A stretch of 64,000 bases of DNA from CAWGGS01 sp963822095 (GTDB taxonomy: Bacteria > Desulfobacterota > Desulfobulbia > Desulfobulbales > Desulfocapsaceae): positions 14,365 to 78,364 of the forward strand of contig CAWGGS010000022.1 of NCBI GenBank assembly GCA_963822095.1. Reading direction: 5' to 3'. Every line of letters begins with the position of its first letter. Positions within the stretch are counted from its first letter, which is position 1. Of this stretch, positions 25,925-35,701 are shown in pieces. Below the pieces are notes generated by a model. That model was not told the origin of the DNA. It did no database searches and was given only the letters and a program-made list of their open reading frames with translations. Position numbers and translations under genes: made by a program.

Positions 25925-26052
25925 TTTTTTTATTGAAAGGCATGGGCATGATCCAAAAGAGATTAAAAGAAGAGATCCCGGGACGGGACGTGGAATGTAC
26001 GAGCCCTGTTATATTTCAAAACCCCAAATTTTTCAAGATGGTAGAGATGTTT

Positions 26053-27360
26053 CTACTTTTTCCCCACTGCCCTGTCCAGGTTGGCAAGGGACACCTTATA
26101 CCCATAGAGAGCGCGATAGTAATTCACCTCTGCCTGGGATAAAAAGGTCCGTGAGTCGAGGACTTCCGTTGAAGTCGTCACCTGGTTCTTATACTGCAGA
26201 TCGGTTATCCTGGCGTTTTCTTCGGCCTGTTTCAGGCCTTCGTGGGCGGTGCCGATGTTGTTTGCAGCCACATTCAGGTCGAGAAAGGCACTTTTGATCT
26301 CAAGTTTGATCTGGTCTTCAACTCCTTTCATCTTTTTCTTGAGGGCCTGTTTGGCGAGTTTTTGTTTCAAAACTTCGGCCCCGGTCTTGCCCCATTGGAA
26401 AAAATCCCACTTGGCTGTTACCATCACCGCAGCATTGTGCTCATTTGAATAGGGATTGGTGTCGGCTCCCCAGTCGTTGCCGTTTTGCTCATATTCTCCG
26501 GCGATGGCTACCTGGGGGAAATACGGGCTCTTTGCCAGAGTCACGGCCTGATCGAGATTTTTCAGGCCAAGGCGGTAGCTGGCAAGAACCGGGCGATTCT
26601 TCATGGCTGCATCGGTCAAGGTCGTAATATCGTAGGTACGGGGTGTTACGGTGCCGATATCTTTGAGGGCTCTTTCGGAATTAGGATCAATGCCCAGGAC
26701 GGTAAACAGTCGGGCTCTTGCTATCTTGGTATCGGCGTGGGCCTGCTCCCTTGCTTGGATTGCATTGGCAAGCGCCACCTTGGATTTCAGCAAATCGTTG
26801 CGGGGGATAATTCCATGTTTGTAGAACCCTTCGGCATCCTTTTCGTGGGCGCTCAGTGCCGTCACCGTATCGCTTGTGACCTTTTCAATCTTTTTTGCCA
26901 GCAGAGAACCGTACCAGGCCGTTTTGACTGCCCGATTGATATCGAGGAGGGACCGTTTTTTTTCAAGCTCCTTGATCTGCGCCTGGATCTGGGCCATTTT
27001 ATAGCGACTGGTGATGGCAAAACCGGTAAAAAGCGGCTGGGTAAGAGTTACATCCCAATGGTGCACATCACGATCGCCGACCTGCATTTCACTTCCATTG
27101 ATGCGCTGGAAGGGGGCGTCCTGGAGGTTGCTGAAGCTGTAATGGGCTGAGGCCTTGAATAAGAAATCGGACTGAGCGCTTCGTACTGCGGCAAGAGAGC
27201 TTTGGTACGTCATTTCCGCCTCCTGGAGCGACGGGTTGTGCTTTAACGCCGTCTGCAGGGCCTCGTCCAGGGTAAGGAGAGGCTCGGTTCCTTGTTCCTG
27301 CGCCTTGACGGTGAGGGGGAGAAGGAGAACGAAGATCAGGGCGTATATGATTTGTGACAT
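26053..27360 (-). CDS. TolC-family outer-membrane efflux protein
   Basis: GAGGAGA precedes the ATG. The 435-residue protein has a signal peptide (to about residue 20, TVKAQ) and two repeats of the outer-membrane efflux domain, with helical heptads such as LTLDEALQTALKHNPSLQEAE near the start and DLQYKNQVTTSTEVLDSRTFLSQAEVNYY near the end. It would form the outer-membrane tunnel for the ABC exporter encoded just upstream on the same strand (78 bases after the last permease gene), giving a complete tripartite exporter together with the fusion protein at 31654. Confidence 0.88.
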   Translation of the reverse strand: MSQIIYALIFVLLLPLTVKAQEQGTEPLLTLDEALQTALKHNPSLQEAEMTYQSSLAAVRSAQSDFLFKASAHYSFSNLQDAPFQRINGSEMQVGDRDVHHWDVTLTQPLFTGFAITSRYKMAQIQAQIKELEKKRSLLDINRAVKTAWYGSLLAKKIEKVTSDTVTALSAHEKDAEGFYKHGIIPRNDLLKSKVALANAIQAREQAHADTKIARARLFTVLGIDPNSERALKDIGTVTPRTYDITTLTDAAMKNRPVLASYRLGLKNLDQAVTLAKSPYFPQVAIAGEYEQNGNDWGADTNPYSNEHNAAVMVTAKWDFFQWGKTGAEVLKQKLAKQALKKKMKGVEDQIKLEIKSAFLDLNVAANNIGTAHEGLKQAEENARITDLQYKNQVTTSTEVLDSRTFLSQAEVNYYRALYGYKVSLANLDRAVGKK

Positions 27361-27438
27361 TGTAATCTCCTCGAAGAGGTCTGGTTGGGATGAGTGCAGC
27401 CTGCCATCTTACCTGGTTGGAATAATTTTACAAGCGGG

Positions 27439-28566
27439 TCATGACAGTGTCTTCTTGAATCGCGATGCGGCAATGACGAGAAAGGAGAAGGAAAGGGCTG
27501 TCTGGGCCAGAATTGCCGGCCAGAGGACCCGGATACCGCTACTTTTCATTACAATGCCCCTTAGAATCACCAGATACCAGCGCATCGGGTTGAGCCAGGT
27601 GGCATATTGCACCGGCCCCGGCATGTTGGTGATCGGAAACATGAACCCGCTGAGCATAACACACGGCATTAATATAAGAAAACTGGTTAAAAGCGCCTGT
27701 TGTTGGGTGGAGGCGCTGACACTGATAATAAGGGCAATTCCCATATTTCCGCAGAGATAGAGGCCCGAGAGGACGTAGAGTAAAAACAGGCTGCCCTTGA
27801 CATGAACCCCGAAGACGACCAAGGCCACAAGGAGCATGATCGTCATCGAGATATACCCGGTTATCATGTAAGGGATGGTCTTGCCGAGGATGAATTCTAT
27901 CCCTCGTATCGGGGTGACCATGACCTGCTCGATGGTGCCGATCTCTTTTTCCCGGACAATGCCTATACTGGTGAGCAACATACTGAAAATCAGCAACATG
28001 GTGGCAATCAGCGACGGCACATAATAATATTTGCTCTCCTGGTTGGTGTTGAACCAGGCGCGAGTGACGGTGTCGACCTGGATCGGCGAGGTGGTGATTC
28101 CCTTGTTTTCCAGCCGTCTGTCCCTTTGCTTGTTGGAAAATTCATTGATGATGTTTCCGGCATACCCTTGGGCAATCGCGGTGGAGTTGCTGTCGGTTCC
28201 GTCGGTGATGAGCTGGACGTGGGCTGTGCGCTCTTTCAAAATATCCTGTTCGAAACCTGCAGGAATGTTAAGCACTACCCGGACATCGGCATGGTCGAGC
28301 AGCGAGGCGATTCCGGTATCCGAATCGAGGGTGGTCGTCACCCGGAAATATCGTCCGGCGGTGAAGTCGTCTATCAACTCCCGGGAGGCGGGGGTCTTGT
28401 CCATATCAAGAACCGCCATGCGGATATTGGTGACATCGGTGGTCAGGGCGAAGGCCATAATGGTCATCTGGATTACCGGAACCCCGAAGATGGCGACCCG
28501 CATCCGGGGATCGCGCAGCATCTGCAGAAACTCTTTGATCAGCATTCTCAGGATACGATGCGCCAT
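27439..28566 (-). CDS. ybhR: ABC-2 type exporter permease (YbhR-like)
   Basis: The 375-residue protein has one membrane segment near the N-terminus (about 24-44), a large periplasmic loop (about 45-170) and five or more membrane segments in the C-terminal half, with the ABC-2 motif IVREKEIGTIEQVMVTPIRG (about 205-224). It is the second of two related permeases; the operon order is regulator, fusion protein, ATPase, permease, permease, the same as E. coli cecR-ybhGFSR. It follows the previous permease gene by three bases. Confidence 0.85.
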   Translation of the reverse strand: MAHRILRMLIKEFLQMLRDPRMRVAIFGVPVIQMTIMAFALTTDVTNIRMAVLDMDKTPASRELIDDFTAGRYFRVTTTLDSDTGIASLLDHADVRVVLNIPAGFEQDILKERTAHVQLITDGTDSNSTAIAQGYAGNIINEFSNKQRDRRLENKGITTSPIQVDTVTRAWFNTNQESKYYYVPSLIATMLLIFSMLLTSIGIVREKEIGTIEQVMVTPIRGIEFILGKTIPYMITGYISMTIMLLVALVVFGVHVKGSLFLLYVLSGLYLCGNMGIALIISVSASTQQQALLTSFLILMPCVMLSGFMFPITNMPGPVQYATWLNPMRWYLVILRGIVMKSSGIRVLWPAILAQTALSFSFLVIAASRFKKTLS

Positions 28567-28569
28567 CGT

Positions 28570-29703
28570 CTACTCCAATTTGAAGCGAAACTTACGGTTT
28601 GCAAGCAGTATCATCACCACGGCATAGATGACCAGAAAAAGGGTGTCGGCCCAGAGGATTTCAAGGCCGATCCCTTTCAGGTAGATGCCTCGAAGGATGG
28701 CGATAAAATAGCGGGCGGGAACGATGTAGGTGAGGATCTGCAGGGGTACGGGCATGTTCTCGATGGCAAAGACGAAACCGGACAGGATGAGTGTCGGCAA
28801 AAAGCCGGCCATGATAGCCGTCTGATTGGCCAGGGTCTGATTCTTCATCACGATGGAAAGCGTCAGGCCGAAGAAGAGTGCACCGATCAGGAACAGGGAG
28901 GCCGTGGCGAACAGCAGTCCGGCATTTCCGACCACCGGGACGTTGAAAATCCATTTGCCCATGGCAACGGCCAGAGCCACGTCGGAGAGGCCGATGACGA
29001 AGTAGGGGACGACCTTGCCGACGATCAGCTCCGGACCGCGCAGCGGGGTACTGATCAACTGTTCCATGGTCCCTGTTTCCCATTCCCGGGCAATGGTAAC
29101 GCTGGTGAGCATCGCGGCAACGACGATCATGACCAGGGCAATAATTCCAGGGATAAGGACGTCTTGACTGCGAAGATCCGGGTTATACCACGCACGCTGA
29201 TCGAGTATTACCGGTGGTTTCAGCTCTCCCCGCCCTTGGCGCATCATGCGTTTGGAGGCCACGTTGCGGGCATAGATCATACCAATATTTGTGGCGTAGC
29301 CGGTGGCCAGGCGTGAGGTGTTGGCGTCGGAGCCGTCCACGATGACCTGGATATTGACGTGTTTTCCGGCCTGCACTTTGGCTGCGAAGTCTCCGGGGAT
29401 GACCAGGGCTACCATGGCCTTGCCGCTGTCGACGGCAAACTGCAGATCGTGGTAATTATCGGTAAAACCCACGATGGAGAAATAGGGCGACCCTCGGTAG
29501 AGGCTTATTAATTGGCGGCTCTGCGGCGAGTGCGACTGGTCCCAGACCATGGTGGGGACGTTTCTAAGATCAAGGGTCAGGGCGTACCCGTACAAGAGGA
29601 TCATGATCAGCGGAATAGCAAGCGCCAGAGTGAGGCTCCGCCAGTCCCTGATCACATGGATCGATTCCTTGCGGGCTACCGCTGCCAGACGCCTGAAGTT
29701 CAT
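28570..29703 (-). CDS. ybhS: ABC-2 type exporter permease (YbhS-like)
   Basis: The 377-residue protein has the same layout as its neighbour: an N-terminal membrane segment (LTLALAIPLIMILLYGYAL), a large extracytoplasmic loop, and C-terminal membrane segments with the motif IAREWETGTMEQLISTPLRG (about 204-223). The two permeases would form a heterodimeric channel. The start overlaps the stop of the ATPase gene by four bases (ATGA), so translation is probably coupled. Confidence 0.85.
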   Translation of the reverse strand: MNFRRLAAVARKESIHVIRDWRSLTLALAIPLIMILLYGYALTLDLRNVPTMVWDQSHSPQSRQLISLYRGSPYFSIVGFTDNYHDLQFAVDSGKAMVALVIPGDFAAKVQAGKHVNIQVIVDGSDANTSRLATGYATNIGMIYARNVASKRMMRQGRGELKPPVILDQRAWYNPDLRSQDVLIPGIIALVMIVVAAMLTSVTIAREWETGTMEQLISTPLRGPELIVGKVVPYFVIGLSDVALAVAMGKWIFNVPVVGNAGLLFATASLFLIGALFFGLTLSIVMKNQTLANQTAIMAGFLPTLILSGFVFAIENMPVPLQILTYIVPARYFIAILRGIYLKGIGLEILWADTLFLVIYAVVMILLANRKFRFKLE

Positions 29704-31640
29704 GCCGTCACCTCCCGACCGTTTTCGACTTCTTCGATAAGGGAGACGAAGACATCTTCCATACTGGGCTGGATCTTTTCCATGGTCTGGATCGTGATGC
29801 CCTTGCTGCCAAGAGTTTTTTCAATAGCTGTCATCGCCGAGATCGAGTCATTTGTTACGATATGGAGGCCATCGCCGAAGAGCGAGGCGTCTTTGATTTG
29901 AGGGAGAGGGGTCAGGATGTCGATGACGTCCTGGGGGGCCGGGCAACGAAGGGCAATGATCTGTTCCTGCATCATTTGAGTCTTGAGTTCCTGGGGTGAT
30001 CCCATGGCGATCACTTTACCGCCGAAAATGAGGGCGATGCGGTTACAGTATTCTGCTTCCTCCATATAGTGGGTGGTGACGAAGACCGTAATCCCCTGGT
30101 CGGCCATGGCATAGATCAGATCCCAAAACCGTCTGCGGCTCAGTGGGTCAACGCCGCTGGTCGGCTCATCGAGAAAAATGATCGGCGGTTCGTGCAGGAT
30201 GGCACAGGCCAGGGCCAGACGTTGCTTCCATCCTCCGCTTAGAATAGAGGTGAGGTTCTTGCGGTGCTCTTTGATGCCTGCCATCTTGAGTGCCCAATCT
30301 TTGCGCCTGGCGAGGAGGTCGCCCCTCAGTCCATAGATACCTCCGTAGAAATCGATATTCTCCTCGACGGTAAGGTCCTCGTAGAGGGAAAACTTCTGAC
30401 TCATGTATCCGATATTGAGCTTGATGTCCTCGGCCTGAGTGCATACATCGAAACCGGCAACGGTACCGCCGCCCTCGCTTGGGGCCAGGAGACCGCAAAG
30501 CATCCGGATGGTGGTGCTCTTTCCGGCCCCGTTAGGACCCAGGAAGCCGAAGATCTCTCCTCTCGGGACCTCGAAGCTGATGTCATCCACTGCGACAAAG
30601 TCTTGGAAGCGGCGGGTCAGATGGTCGACCCGCACCGCCACGTCGTGGCCTGTTCCCTTCCAGTCGGCAAAGGTCGAGAGGTCGGAATCTTCAGCCGACC
30701 TCTCACCGTTGGCTGATCTGTCGTGGTTGCCCAGTACACTCATGAAGACGTCTTCAAGCGTCGGGGCGGTTTCCTGGACCTGATCGTAACCGAGACCTGC
30801 TTGGTCCAGTTGCTGGATGCATGTCTTTTCGGCGATCGCGATATCATCACAGACCAGATGTACCGTATCACCAAAGACATTGACGTCTCCTGTCTGCGGG
30901 TCCTGTTGCAGGAATTTGCTGATCTTTCTGGAATCCCGGCTTCTAATGGAAAGAATTTTGCCGTGCATCAGTTTCTTGATCTCGGACGGGGAACCGAGAG
31001 CGATGATTTTGCCATGGTCCATCAGGGCCACCCGGTCACAGCGTTCGGCCTCGTCGAGATAGGCGGTGGTAACCAGAATCGAGACCTTATCTTTCAGGAG
31101 TTTATAGAGAATCCGCCAGAAATCCCTGCGGCTTACCGGGTCGACCCCATTGGTCGGCTCATCGAGCAGCAGTACCTTCGGGGTATGGATCAGTGCACAG
31201 ATTAACTGTAGCTTTTGCTTCATTCCGCCGGAGAGGTTCCCGGCCCGTCGTTTTTTGAACGGCCGCATGTGGCTGAAATCAAGAAGCTCGTCCACGCGCT
31301 TCTGCCGGTTTCTTCTGGGCACACCGTAGAGATCGGCGTAAAATTCGATATTCTCGCTCACTGTCAGGTCCTGATACAGGCCGAATTTCTGGCTCATATA
31401 GGCCAGGTGATCCTTTACCGAGGCCGAGGCCGTGGCAACATCGAAACCGGCGATTTGTCCGGTTCCCGAGGTCGGGTCCATAATTGAGGCCAGCATCCTG
31501 AGTGTTGTGGTCTTTCCGGCGCCGTCTGGCCCCACCAGGCCGAAGATTTCTCCGGTATGGACCTCAAAACTCAAGCCGTCAACGGCGGTGAGATCATTGA
31601 AGCACTTGGTAAGGTTGTGTGCCAGAATTGCTGGTGACAT
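29700..31640 (-). CDS. ybhF: ABC exporter ATPase with two nucleotide-binding domains (YbhF-like)
   Basis: The 646-residue protein contains two complete ABC domains. The first (about 1-310) has Walker A GPDGAGKTT, signature LSGGMKQKL and Walker B LLLDEPTNGVDP. The second (about 340-646) has Walker A GPNGAGKST, signature LSGGWKQRL and IFLDEPTSGVDP. Both sites look competent. The tandem layout is typical of YbhF and RbbA-type ATPases. It powers the two permeases that follow. Confidence 0.9.
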   Translation of the reverse strand: MSPAILAHNLTKCFNDLTAVDGLSFEVHTGEIFGLVGPDGAGKTTTLRMLASIMDPTSGTGQIAGFDVATASASVKDHLAYMSQKFGLYQDLTVSENIEFYADLYGVPRRNRQKRVDELLDFSHMRPFKKRRAGNLSGGMKQKLQLICALIHTPKVLLLDEPTNGVDPVSRRDFWRILYKLLKDKVSILVTTAYLDEAERCDRVALMDHGKIIALGSPSEIKKLMHGKILSIRSRDSRKISKFLQQDPQTGDVNVFGDTVHLVCDDIAIAEKTCIQQLDQAGLGYDQVQETAPTLEDVFMSVLGNHDRSANGERSAEDSDLSTFADWKGTGHDVAVRVDHLTRRFQDFVAVDDISFEVPRGEIFGFLGPNGAGKSTTIRMLCGLLAPSEGGGTVAGFDVCTQAEDIKLNIGYMSQKFSLYEDLTVEENIDFYGGIYGLRGDLLARRKDWALKMAGIKEHRKNLTSILSGGWKQRLALACAILHEPPIIFLDEPTSGVDPLSRRRFWDLIYAMADQGITVFVTTHYMEEAEYCNRIALIFGGKVIAMGSPQELKTQMMQEQIIALRCPAPQDVIDILTPLPQIKDASLFGDGLHIVTNDSISAMTAIEKTLGSKGITIQTMEKIQPSMEDVFVSLIEEVENGREVTA

Positions 31641-31653
31641 CAGTGACCTTTGC

Positions 31654-32685
31654 CTAGTCTTTTGTTAGATCAATCGAGGCATCGGCCGGCATGCCTGGTT
31701 TCAACTCTCCCTTGGGATTGTCGAGCTGGATCTTGATTCTGTACATGAGTTTGACCCGTTCCTCGAAGGTTTGAACGGCCTTGGGGGTGAATTCCGCCTG
31801 ATCCGAGATGAAGATGATGCTCCCTGGGTAGGCTTTATCCGGATAGGAATCGGTTTTGACTTCGGCCTGTTGTTTGAGTCGTATCCGCCCCAGGTCTTCC
31901 TCCTGGATGTAGGCTCGCAGCCAGGGGTGTTTCGTGTCGCCTATGGTGACAACGGGAGAGGCTGGGTTGAGATATTCTCCCGGTTCGGCTGCCTTGCTGA
32001 GCACCACACCGTCCATGGGAGAGTAGAGCGAGGTGTATTTTTCCAATTGTTGGGCCTGTTTCAAGGCCTCCTCAGCGACACGGACCTGGGCCTTTGCCTG
32101 GGCGATTGTCTCTTTTCGGGCGCCGGCTTCCAGAAGGCTCAGTCGTTCTCGGGCACTTTTGACTCCGGCCCTGGCCTCTGTCCTGTTGTTTTGAGCTGAA
32201 ATATACCGGGTATTGTACTGATCATATTCCTTTTTGCTTATTCCTCCTTGTTTTAAAAGGGCTTGGTACCGTTTGAAATCTACTTGGGCCTGGGCCAGCT
32301 GTACTGAAGTGGTTTTTTCCGCGGCAAGGGCTCTGCTCAGTTGGGCTTTCGCGTTTTCAATCTCCTGGCTTCTGCTTCCGGCTTCAATTTCGGCCAGGCG
32401 AGCTGTGGCCAGGCTCAGGGAAGCCTCGGCCCTGGCCACAGCCAGGGCCTGATCTGTCTTATCAAGGGTGGCGAGCAGTTGACCTGTGGTCACAGTATCC
32501 CCTTCATCGACCAGCCGTTTTTCCAACCGTCCCGGGATTCGAAAACTCATCTGGGCCTCATTGACCTCTATATTTCCCGAAACGGTGATGAGGGAGGTGT
32601 CTTTTTGATCGCGAAAAGAATAATATCCGACTATTCCGATGATGATCACAACCAGCGGGATAATGAATCGTAGCCGTTTTTTCAT
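31654..32685 (-). CDS. ybhG: HlyD-family membrane fusion protein (YbhG-like)
   Basis: The 343-residue protein has one N-terminal membrane anchor (FIIPLVVIIIGIVGYYSF), a lipoyl-like half motif (SGNIEVNEAQMSFRIPGRLEKRLVDEGDTV), a long coiled-coil hairpin (about 80-215), and the second half with YSPMDGVVLSKAAEPGEYL, then a beta-barrel domain (PGSIIFISDQAEFTPK). It bridges the inner-membrane exporter and the TolC-like protein. It overlaps the regulator gene by four bases and precedes the ATPase gene by 13. Confidence 0.88.
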   Translation of the reverse strand: MKKRLRFIIPLVVIIIGIVGYYSFRDQKDTSLITVSGNIEVNEAQMSFRIPGRLEKRLVDEGDTVTTGQLLATLDKTDQALAVARAEASLSLATARLAEIEAGSRSQEIENAKAQLSRALAAEKTTSVQLAQAQVDFKRYQALLKQGGISKKEYDQYNTRYISAQNNRTEARAGVKSARERLSLLEAGARKETIAQAKAQVRVAEEALKQAQQLEKYTSLYSPMDGVVLSKAAEPGEYLNPASPVVTIGDTKHPWLRAYIQEEDLGRIRLKQQAEVKTDSYPDKAYPGSIIFISDQAEFTPKAVQTFEERVKLMYRIKIQLDNPKGELKPGMPADASIDLTKD

Positions 32686-33338
32686 GACTTCTCCTTGTGG
32701 TTCTCTTTGATCTGCATGAGACCTCCCAAAGAAAATTGCCAGACAAAGTGGGCGACTTTTTCGATATTCTCTTCGGTCGGGTCGGAGTGTTTGGTAATTC
32801 GTTTAATGACCGGGGCTCCAAGGGCATAATAGATGCATTGGCCGATGATACTCAGGCAACAGGAGGCCACGATTTCCGGAGACGTATTATAGCCGAGGAT
32901 TTCCTCGATAATGCCCATGAGTATCCTTTTCTGCGGTCGGATGTATTTTTCAATGATGGATTCGAAGGAGGGGGTTGGTTCGAGAAATTCCTTGGCAATT
33001 AATCTCTTTGGGCCCGAGAGTCCCGCCCAGCCGTCGTTGCTGAGCAGTCTGTGAAGCATCCCTCGAATGAAGGCTTTGAGTCTATCCTGGGGTACTGTCG
33101 ACTCTCCCAGCCCCATGTCCGCCGGGAATCTGGAAAAGCCTGTACTGAAAAGATTTTCCAGAACAGCGGCATACAGTCCTTCCTTGTCCCTGAAATGATA
33201 ATTGATGGCTGCAACATTCGCATCCGCGGCCTCGGCAATACGCCGGATGGTGGCCGACTTGAAACCTTCATTGCCGAATATTTCGGCCGCCGAATCCAGA
33301 ATCCTCTCCGGTGTCGTCGGAGTTGATTGGTTGGCCAT
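32682..33338 (-). CDS. cecR: TetR-family regulator, CecR-like
   Basis: The 218-residue protein has an N-terminal TetR helix-turn-helix (RILDSAAEIFGNEGFKSATI, then RRIAEAADANVAAINYHFRD, about 11-54) and a C-terminal domain of the CecR/DUF1956 type (about 85-210). It is the first gene of the exporter operon and probably represses it, releasing on binding a toxic ligand; in E. coli CecR controls ybhGFSR and affects antibiotic sensitivity. The ligand here is unknown. Confidence 0.82.
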   Translation of the reverse strand: MANQSTPTTPERILDSAAEIFGNEGFKSATIRRIAEAADANVAAINYHFRDKEGLYAAVLENLFSTGFSRFPADMGLGESTVPQDRLKAFIRGMLHRLLSNDGWAGLSGPKRLIAKEFLEPTPSFESIIEKYIRPQKRILMGIIEEILGYNTSPEIVASCCLSIIGQCIYYALGAPVIKRITKHSDPTEENIEKVAHFVWQFSLGGLMQIKENHKEKS

Positions 33339-33769
33339 GTCTCCTCCTCTAAAAACACTTGATTAAAACAGACGTGTAAAACAAATGTTTGAATCTGTCA
33401 AGAAAATACGCGCTCCTATGATATGGCAAGGCGGATTGAGCTCAACCCGGCAGATCTTCTTTTTTGTATGTTAGTAATAGCTTGATATATTAGAAAATAC
33501 ATGACACATGATCAGAGGGGTGAGCCTCTATACACGAAAATAAAGCTTTTCAAAGCGACTGGATTTGAATCAATAAAAACCCCACCCTACAAATTAAGGA
33601 GAAGAAGAGGTATACTTAATAAGGTAACTTCCCCGGGGTTTTGATCGGCTCGATGCCAGGAGAGGAACGGAAAGTTTTGTGCTGTTTGGTCACCGGTCTC
33701 CATGGGGAATGCATACAGAGGAGACGTCCTAGACATAATGACTTAATTACGCGTTAAGGAGTGAGACCC
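33339..33769. other. intergenic region between divergent cecR and enolase genes
   Basis: This 431-base AT-rich stretch should hold the cecR operon promoter and operator on the left and the enolase promoter on the right. I see no convincing palindrome, terminator or RNA gene. Confidence 0.4.
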
Positions 33770-35038
33770 ATGAAGATTTCAGCAATTCGGGCAATGGAGA
33801 TATTAGATTCACGAGGCAATCCGACGGTTCGTGTATTCGTAGAGCTCGATGACGGGATTACATCCGCGGCATCTGTTCCATCCGGGGCCAGCACAGGCGA
33901 GCATGAAGCCCTGGAGCTTCGGGACGGTGATAAAAACCGATACTCCGGAAAGGGGGTGTTGCGAGCGGTCGCCAATGTCAACAACAAGATCGGCCCGGAA
34001 CTGATTGGGATGGATGTCACCCGCCAGAGAGATATCGACGGACGGATGATCGAGATGGATGCAACCGACAACAAGTCTGCCTTGGGGGCTAATGCGATCC
34101 TCGGGGTGTCGATGGCCGTGGCCAAGGCAGCGGCACGTACCTGCGGGTTGCCACTTTATCGTTATCTGGGAGGAGCGGGGGCGACAAGGATTCCGGTACC
34201 GGCCATGAATATTATAAATGGTGGTGAGCATGCCGATAATAGTGTTGACATTCAGGAATTTATGGCCGTTCCTCTGGGAGCCCCGACCTTTTCTGAAGGA
34301 TTGCGCTATGTGGCGGAGACCTTCCATGTCTTGAAAAAGATCTTGAAATCTCTCAACTTGGCGACCAGCGTCGGCGATGAAGGGGGGTTTGCCCCGAACC
34401 TTGAGAGCAATGAGGCAGCCCTTGAGATTATCATTGAGGCCATCGAACAGGCCGGGTATCGTCCAGGCCTGGACATAGGGATTGCCCTGGATAGTGCGGC
34501 CAGTTCATTTGCCACGGATACGCCGGGCCAATATAACCTGATCTGGTCGGGTGACGGCGAGAAGACTTCCGCCGATCTCATCACCCTCAGTGAGAAGTGG
34601 GTCGGCAAATATCCCATCGTTTCCTGGGAGGATCCGCTGGCTGAGAATGACTGGGAGGGTTTCAAGGAAATCACCGAGCGCCTGGGGGATCGGATCGACA
34701 TCGTAGGAGATGATATCTTCGTGACCAATACGCAATACATCGCTCGGGGAATCAGGGAAAAGTCTGCCAATTCAGCCTTGATCAAACTGAACCAGATCGG
34801 TTCGGTATCGGAGACCATTGACGCGGTGCGCATGTGCCGAGATGCCGGTTGGCGTTATTTCCTTTCCCATCGATCCGGTGAAACCGAGGATACCTTTCTT
34901 GCGGATTTTGCAGTAGCCATGGATGGAGGCCAGTTGAAAACCGGCTCGGCCAGCAGGAGTGAGAGAATAGCAAAATATAACCGGCTGTTGGAGATTGAAT
35001 TGGAACTAGGCTCGCGAGCGCTGTACTATTGGAAATAG
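33770..35038 (+). CDS. eno: enolase
   Basis: The ATG at 33770 has TTAAGGAG upstream at good spacing; a GTG three codons earlier overlaps the site. The 422-residue protein shows the enolase landmarks: EILDSRGNPTV (about 11-21), the loop SVPSGASTGEHEALELRD, VGDEGGFAPN with catalytic Glu, LDSAASSF, WEDPLAENDW, and the C-terminal SHRSGETEDTFLADFAVA. It dehydrates 2-phosphoglycerate to phosphoenolpyruvate in the cytosol. It departs from consensus in a few places (GDDIFVTNTQYIARGI for the usual GDDLFVTN...L..GI) but active-site residues seem kept. It is monocistronic. Confidence 0.93.
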   Translation: MKISAIRAMEILDSRGNPTVRVFVELDDGITSAASVPSGASTGEHEALELRDGDKNRYSGKGVLRAVANVNNKIGPELIGMDVTRQRDIDGRMIEMDATDNKSALGANAILGVSMAVAKAAARTCGLPLYRYLGGAGATRIPVPAMNIINGGEHADNSVDIQEFMAVPLGAPTFSEGLRYVAETFHVLKKILKSLNLATSVGDEGGFAPNLESNEAALEIIIEAIEQAGYRPGLDIGIALDSAASSFATDTPGQYNLIWSGDGEKTSADLITLSEKWVGKYPIVSWEDPLAENDWEGFKEITERLGDRIDIVGDDIFVTNTQYIARGIREKSANSALIKLNQIGSVSETIDAVRMCRDAGWRYFLSHRSGETEDTFLADFAVAMDGGQLKTGSASRSERIAKYNRLLEIELELGSRALYYWK

Positions 35039-35261
35039 GCAACCGCGCCGTATCTCAAAATTTTACCAGGGATAACGGTTGATCAAAAACCTTGTCCCAG
35101 GTTTTCCTGGGGAGCTTAAATACAACGTAGGGTTGTTCCTGCTACCCCCCAAGCTTCTTCTGACCACTCTTTAGATCGTACTCCCGGTACGATTCACAGG
35201 ATCGTTTTACCTGGTCCGATGGATTTTTTTCCCCCTCATACGGTATATCCTGTTCTCTGTA

Positions 35262-35306
35262 TTGACAGATCAGATTGATACGTATACCATGGATCAACAC
35301 GTATCA
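35262..35306 (+). promoter_or_regulatory. candidate promoter and operator for the RHH gene
   Basis: TTGACA at 35262-35267 is followed after about 15-16 bases by TATACC, a possible though tightly spaced sigma-70 promoter. Overlapping it is an inverted repeat TGATACGT (35276-35283) and ACGTATCA (35299-35306) with a 15-base centre. The position, 18 bases before the start codon of a ribbon-helix-helix protein, suggests self-repression. Confidence 0.5.
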
Positions 35307-35323
35307 TTTCCGGGGGTATTGCC

Positions 35324-35701
35324 ATGACCAAAAAGGTGACAGTCAGTATACCTGATCTCCTTCATGAAAAAATGGAGAAATGGAGAAGATCATTCAATTT
35401 ATCAAAAATGTTTCAGGATGCCATCACCGAGGCCATCCAACGCAAGGAGGATTTTCAAAAGAGGATTCAGCAAGATTTGGATCTCTGTGAGATAATCGAC
35501 AGGCTCAAGCGGGAAAAGGAACATTCGCAAGGTGGATACTACGATGAAGGACGGCTAGACGGAATTGCCTGGGCCAAAAATGCCCATTATGATGATATTC
35601 AGTATGCCCTGGGACTGGAGGATTTTGATACTGTCTTCAGAGATGATGTTCTGGGGGAATACTTTGATGGAGAGAATAAACAAAATAAAACAAAAGGATA
35701 A
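35324..35701 (+). CDS. ribbon-helix-helix regulator-like protein, probably 3'-frameshifted
   Basis: The 125-residue protein starts with a ribbon-helix-helix DNA-binding pattern (KKVTVSIPDLLHEKMEKWRR then NLSKMFQDAITEAIQ, residues 3-40), followed by a helical region and YYDEGRLDGIAWAKNAHYDD (about 72-91), which looks like a regulatory or partner-binding module. Its C-terminus runs out in a Lys/Asn-rich, A-rich stretch. The next frame then gives the ending GIYLQGWKKGLCEFWEEVKE, typical of the same kind of protein, so a one-base slip in the A-rich tract near 35680-35700 probably truncates it. A palindrome sits in its promoter. Confidence 0.6.
   Translation: MTKKVTVSIPDLLHEKMEKWRRSFNLSKMFQDAITEAIQRKEDFQKRIQQDLDLCEIIDRLKREKEHSQGGYYDEGRLDGIAWAKNAHYDDIQYALGLEDFDTVFRDDVLGEYFDGENKQNKTKG

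Noticed and set aside
27802..29316. 504-codon plus-strand open frame across the two permease genes
   Set aside because: Antisense of ybhR and ybhS; its composition is Asp/His/Gly-rich low-information sequence without family signatures.
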